Positions 5,512 to 6,562 of a stretch of 6,562 nt of DNA are shown here, one piece after another; position 1 is the stretch's first letter; every line of letters begins with the position of its first letter. Position numbers and translations under genes: made by a program. The notes below the pieces were generated by a model. The model was not told where the DNA came from. It saw only the letters and a list, made by a program, of their open reading frames with translations, and searched no databases. The DNA comes from an uncultured Thermoleophilia bacterium. Lineage in GTDB: Bacteria; Actinomycetota; Thermoleophilia; UBA2241. Location: assembly GCA_903912585.1 (NCBI GenBank), contig CAIWHY010000236.1, positions 1-6,562 on the forward strand, in the 5' to 3' direction.

Positions 5512-6501
5512 ATGGACAAGAGTCAACGCCGCCGTTTATCGCTTTCACGTCGCCGCGTCGCGCTGCCGCGTCGCCTGGCGGGCGCCGCACGGCTCGCGCC
5601 GCTCGCCGCCTTCGTCCTCGTCGTCGCAGCCGTCCTCGGCGCCTGCTCGTCGCCGGCCACCTCGAGCACGGTCTCGGCACTGAGCGCCCCGGCGAGCGTC
5701 GGCGCGAGCGGTTCGCCGGCGGCCCAGGGCAAGGCCGCCGCCGGCGTCAACGACTGGACGCACGTGCTCCAGGTGCTCGCGATGCTCGACCGGGCGACTC
5801 CCAAGGACCCCGTCGTGGTGTTGCTCGGCGGGTCGGCGGCGCGCGAGAGCACGATAAGCGACGCCTCGTGGGCCGCACAGATCGCCAAGCAGGGTGGTCC
5901 GGCCGTCGGCGCCTTCAACCTCGGCTCCCGCAACCGCACGCTGGCGCAGGACGTCGAGATCGTCAAGCACCTCCCGGCCGGCACGCTGGTGTTCATCGGC
6001 ATCAACATCGGCCGCTTCACCGAGCCGCCATCGTCACCCCAGATCGTCCTCCCCACCAGCCCGGCACTCTCGCCGTACAAGCAGCACCAGTACAGCGCGA
6101 GCAACCGCCTGAGCGACGCCCAGAAGAAGCTCATGCTCAAACAGTGGCTCGCCACCCGCTACCCGGAGTTCAAGAAACACTTCAAGCTCAACGCGGCGCT
6201 GCTGACGACGCTCGTCAAGACCTGTCAGGCACGCGGCCTGCGCCCCGTCCTGCTCGACCTGCCGCGCAACACGGAAATCATCGGCAAGGCGCTGAACAAG
6301 CCGGTGAGCCGCATGACCGCCACCTGCAAATCGGTGGCGGTGGCGGAGAACGTCCCCTGGGTGAGCTTCGTCGCCCAGGCGCACGTGCCCAACGCCGGCT
6401 TCTACGACCTCTGGCACTTGGTCATGCCCGGGCGCGCGACGTGGCAGGCGCTCCTCAGTGCCAAGACCGCCGAGTTGCTCAAGAGCTACCCCGGAGCTTG
6501 A
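5512..6501 (+). CDS. Secreted lipoprotein with SGNH/GDSL-hydrolase-like domain
   Basis: A 329-residue protein. The N terminus has an Arg-rich stretch (6-21), a hydrophobic core (about 28-43) and a lipobox VLGAC with Cys45, so it should be a lipoprotein on the outer face of the membrane. The motif SRRRVAL (12-18) loosely resembles a Tat signal. A Ser/Ala/Gly linker (46-78) leads to the domain. SGNH-type blocks appear in order: LLGGSAARE with Ser108, FNLGSRNRT with Gly138, FIGINIGRF with Asn165, and FYDLWHLVMPGR with Asp299 and His302. Together these suggest a Ser-Asp-His esterase or acyltransferase of the SGNH superfamily. The arrangement is reminiscent of DltD/AlgX-type envelope proteins, but overall similarity is only by motif. 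Cys238 and Cys272 could form a disulfide. GGAGGAG at 5500-5506 supports the ATG. The next gene starts 4 bp after its stop, so the two are probably co-transcribed. The substrate is unknown; cell-wall or exopolysaccharide acyl groups are a reasonable guess. Confidence 0.75.
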   Translation: MDKSQRRRLSLSRRRVALPRRLAGAARLAPLAAFVLVVAAVLGACSSPATSSTVSALSAPASVGASGSPAAQGKAAAGVNDWTHVLQVLAMLDRATPKDPVVVLLGGSAARESTISDASWAAQIAKQGGPAVGAFNLGSRNRTLAQDVEIVKHLPAGTLVFIGINIGRFTEPPSSPQIVLPTSPALSPYKQHQYSASNRLSDAQKKLMLKQWLATRYPEFKKHFKLNAALLTTLVKTCQARGLRPVLLDLPRNTEIIGKALNKPVSRMTATCKSVAVAENVPWVSFVAQAHVPNAGFYDLWHLVMPGRATWQALLSAKTAELLKSYPGA

Positions 6502-6505
6502 GCGG

Positions 6506-6562
6506 ATGAGGCGCAGGGCGCGACAGGCGGGGCGGCTTCTCGCCCTCCTCGCCGTGCTCGCG
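6506..6562 (+). CDS. Start of a downstream gene with N-terminal signal/anchor (truncated by window end)
   Basis: ATG at 6506 opens a frame that runs to the window edge (19 codons): MRRRARQAGRLLALLAVLA. Four arginines followed by a Leu/Ala-rich core are typical of a signal peptide or first membrane helix. GGAG at 6493-6496 lies 9 nt upstream, inside the end of the lipoprotein gene. The 4-bp spacing to the preceding stop points to translational coupling and a shared operon. Too little is visible to name the product. Confidence 0.55.
   Translation, partial: MRRRARQAGRLLALLAVLA

Noticed and set aside
5341..5526. N-terminal extension of the aminotransferase up to 5526
   Set aside because: It would overlap the divergent lipoprotein start. 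The added residues are low-complexity, and a strong GGAGGT precedes GTG 5340.

Overview
This is a GC-rich window (roughly 70% G+C by eye), with third codon positions almost always G or C and long spurious open frames on the opposite strands. Good Shine-Dalgarno (SD) sites, GTG start use and hairpins without U-tracts fit a high-GC bacterium. I would place it in Actinomycetota, perhaps a Thermoleophilia-like lineage, but the lineage guess is weak because no rRNA or marker gene is present.

Layout, left to right. (1) Positions 2-514, plus strand: the 3' end of a multi-pass membrane protein, closed by a very strong hairpin at 541-577. (2) 716-2329, plus strand: a complete 14-helix DHA2-type major facilitator (EmrB/QacA-like) drug:H+ antiporter. 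(3) 2406-3253, plus strand: a membrane-anchored ClpP/crotonase-fold serine protease of the SDH_sah (serine dehydrogenase proteinase) type. Its frame is broken by what looks like one missing base at about 2853/2854. (4) 3285-4139, minus strand, convergent with the protease: a monoacylglycerol-lipase/lysophospholipase-like alpha/beta hydrolase. (5) 4225-5340, minus strand: a fold-type-I PLP-dependent aminotransferase with a GTG start. (6) 5341-5511: a divergent intergenic region that contains a 25-bp head-to-tail tandem repeat just upstream of a candidate -10 box. (7) 5512-6501, plus strand: a secreted lipoprotein with an SGNH/GDSL-hydrolase-like domain. (8) 6506-6562, plus strand: the first 19 codons of the next gene, starting with a signal or anchor sequence.

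Functionally these are mostly housekeeping or accessory metabolic and envelope genes: drug export, a membrane-associated protease, lipid ester hydrolysis, amino-group transfer and an extracytoplasmic SGNH esterase or acyltransferase. The aminotransferase and lipase are co-directional with an 85-bp gap and could share a transcript. The SGNH lipoprotein and the following gene are 4 bp apart and almost certainly do. I see no phage, insertion sequence, CRISPR, toxin-antitoxin or biosynthetic-cluster signature, and no convincing undescribed system. The observations most worth checking are the precise frameshift in the protease, the tandem repeat in the divergent promoter region and the SGNH lipoprotein/next-gene pair.
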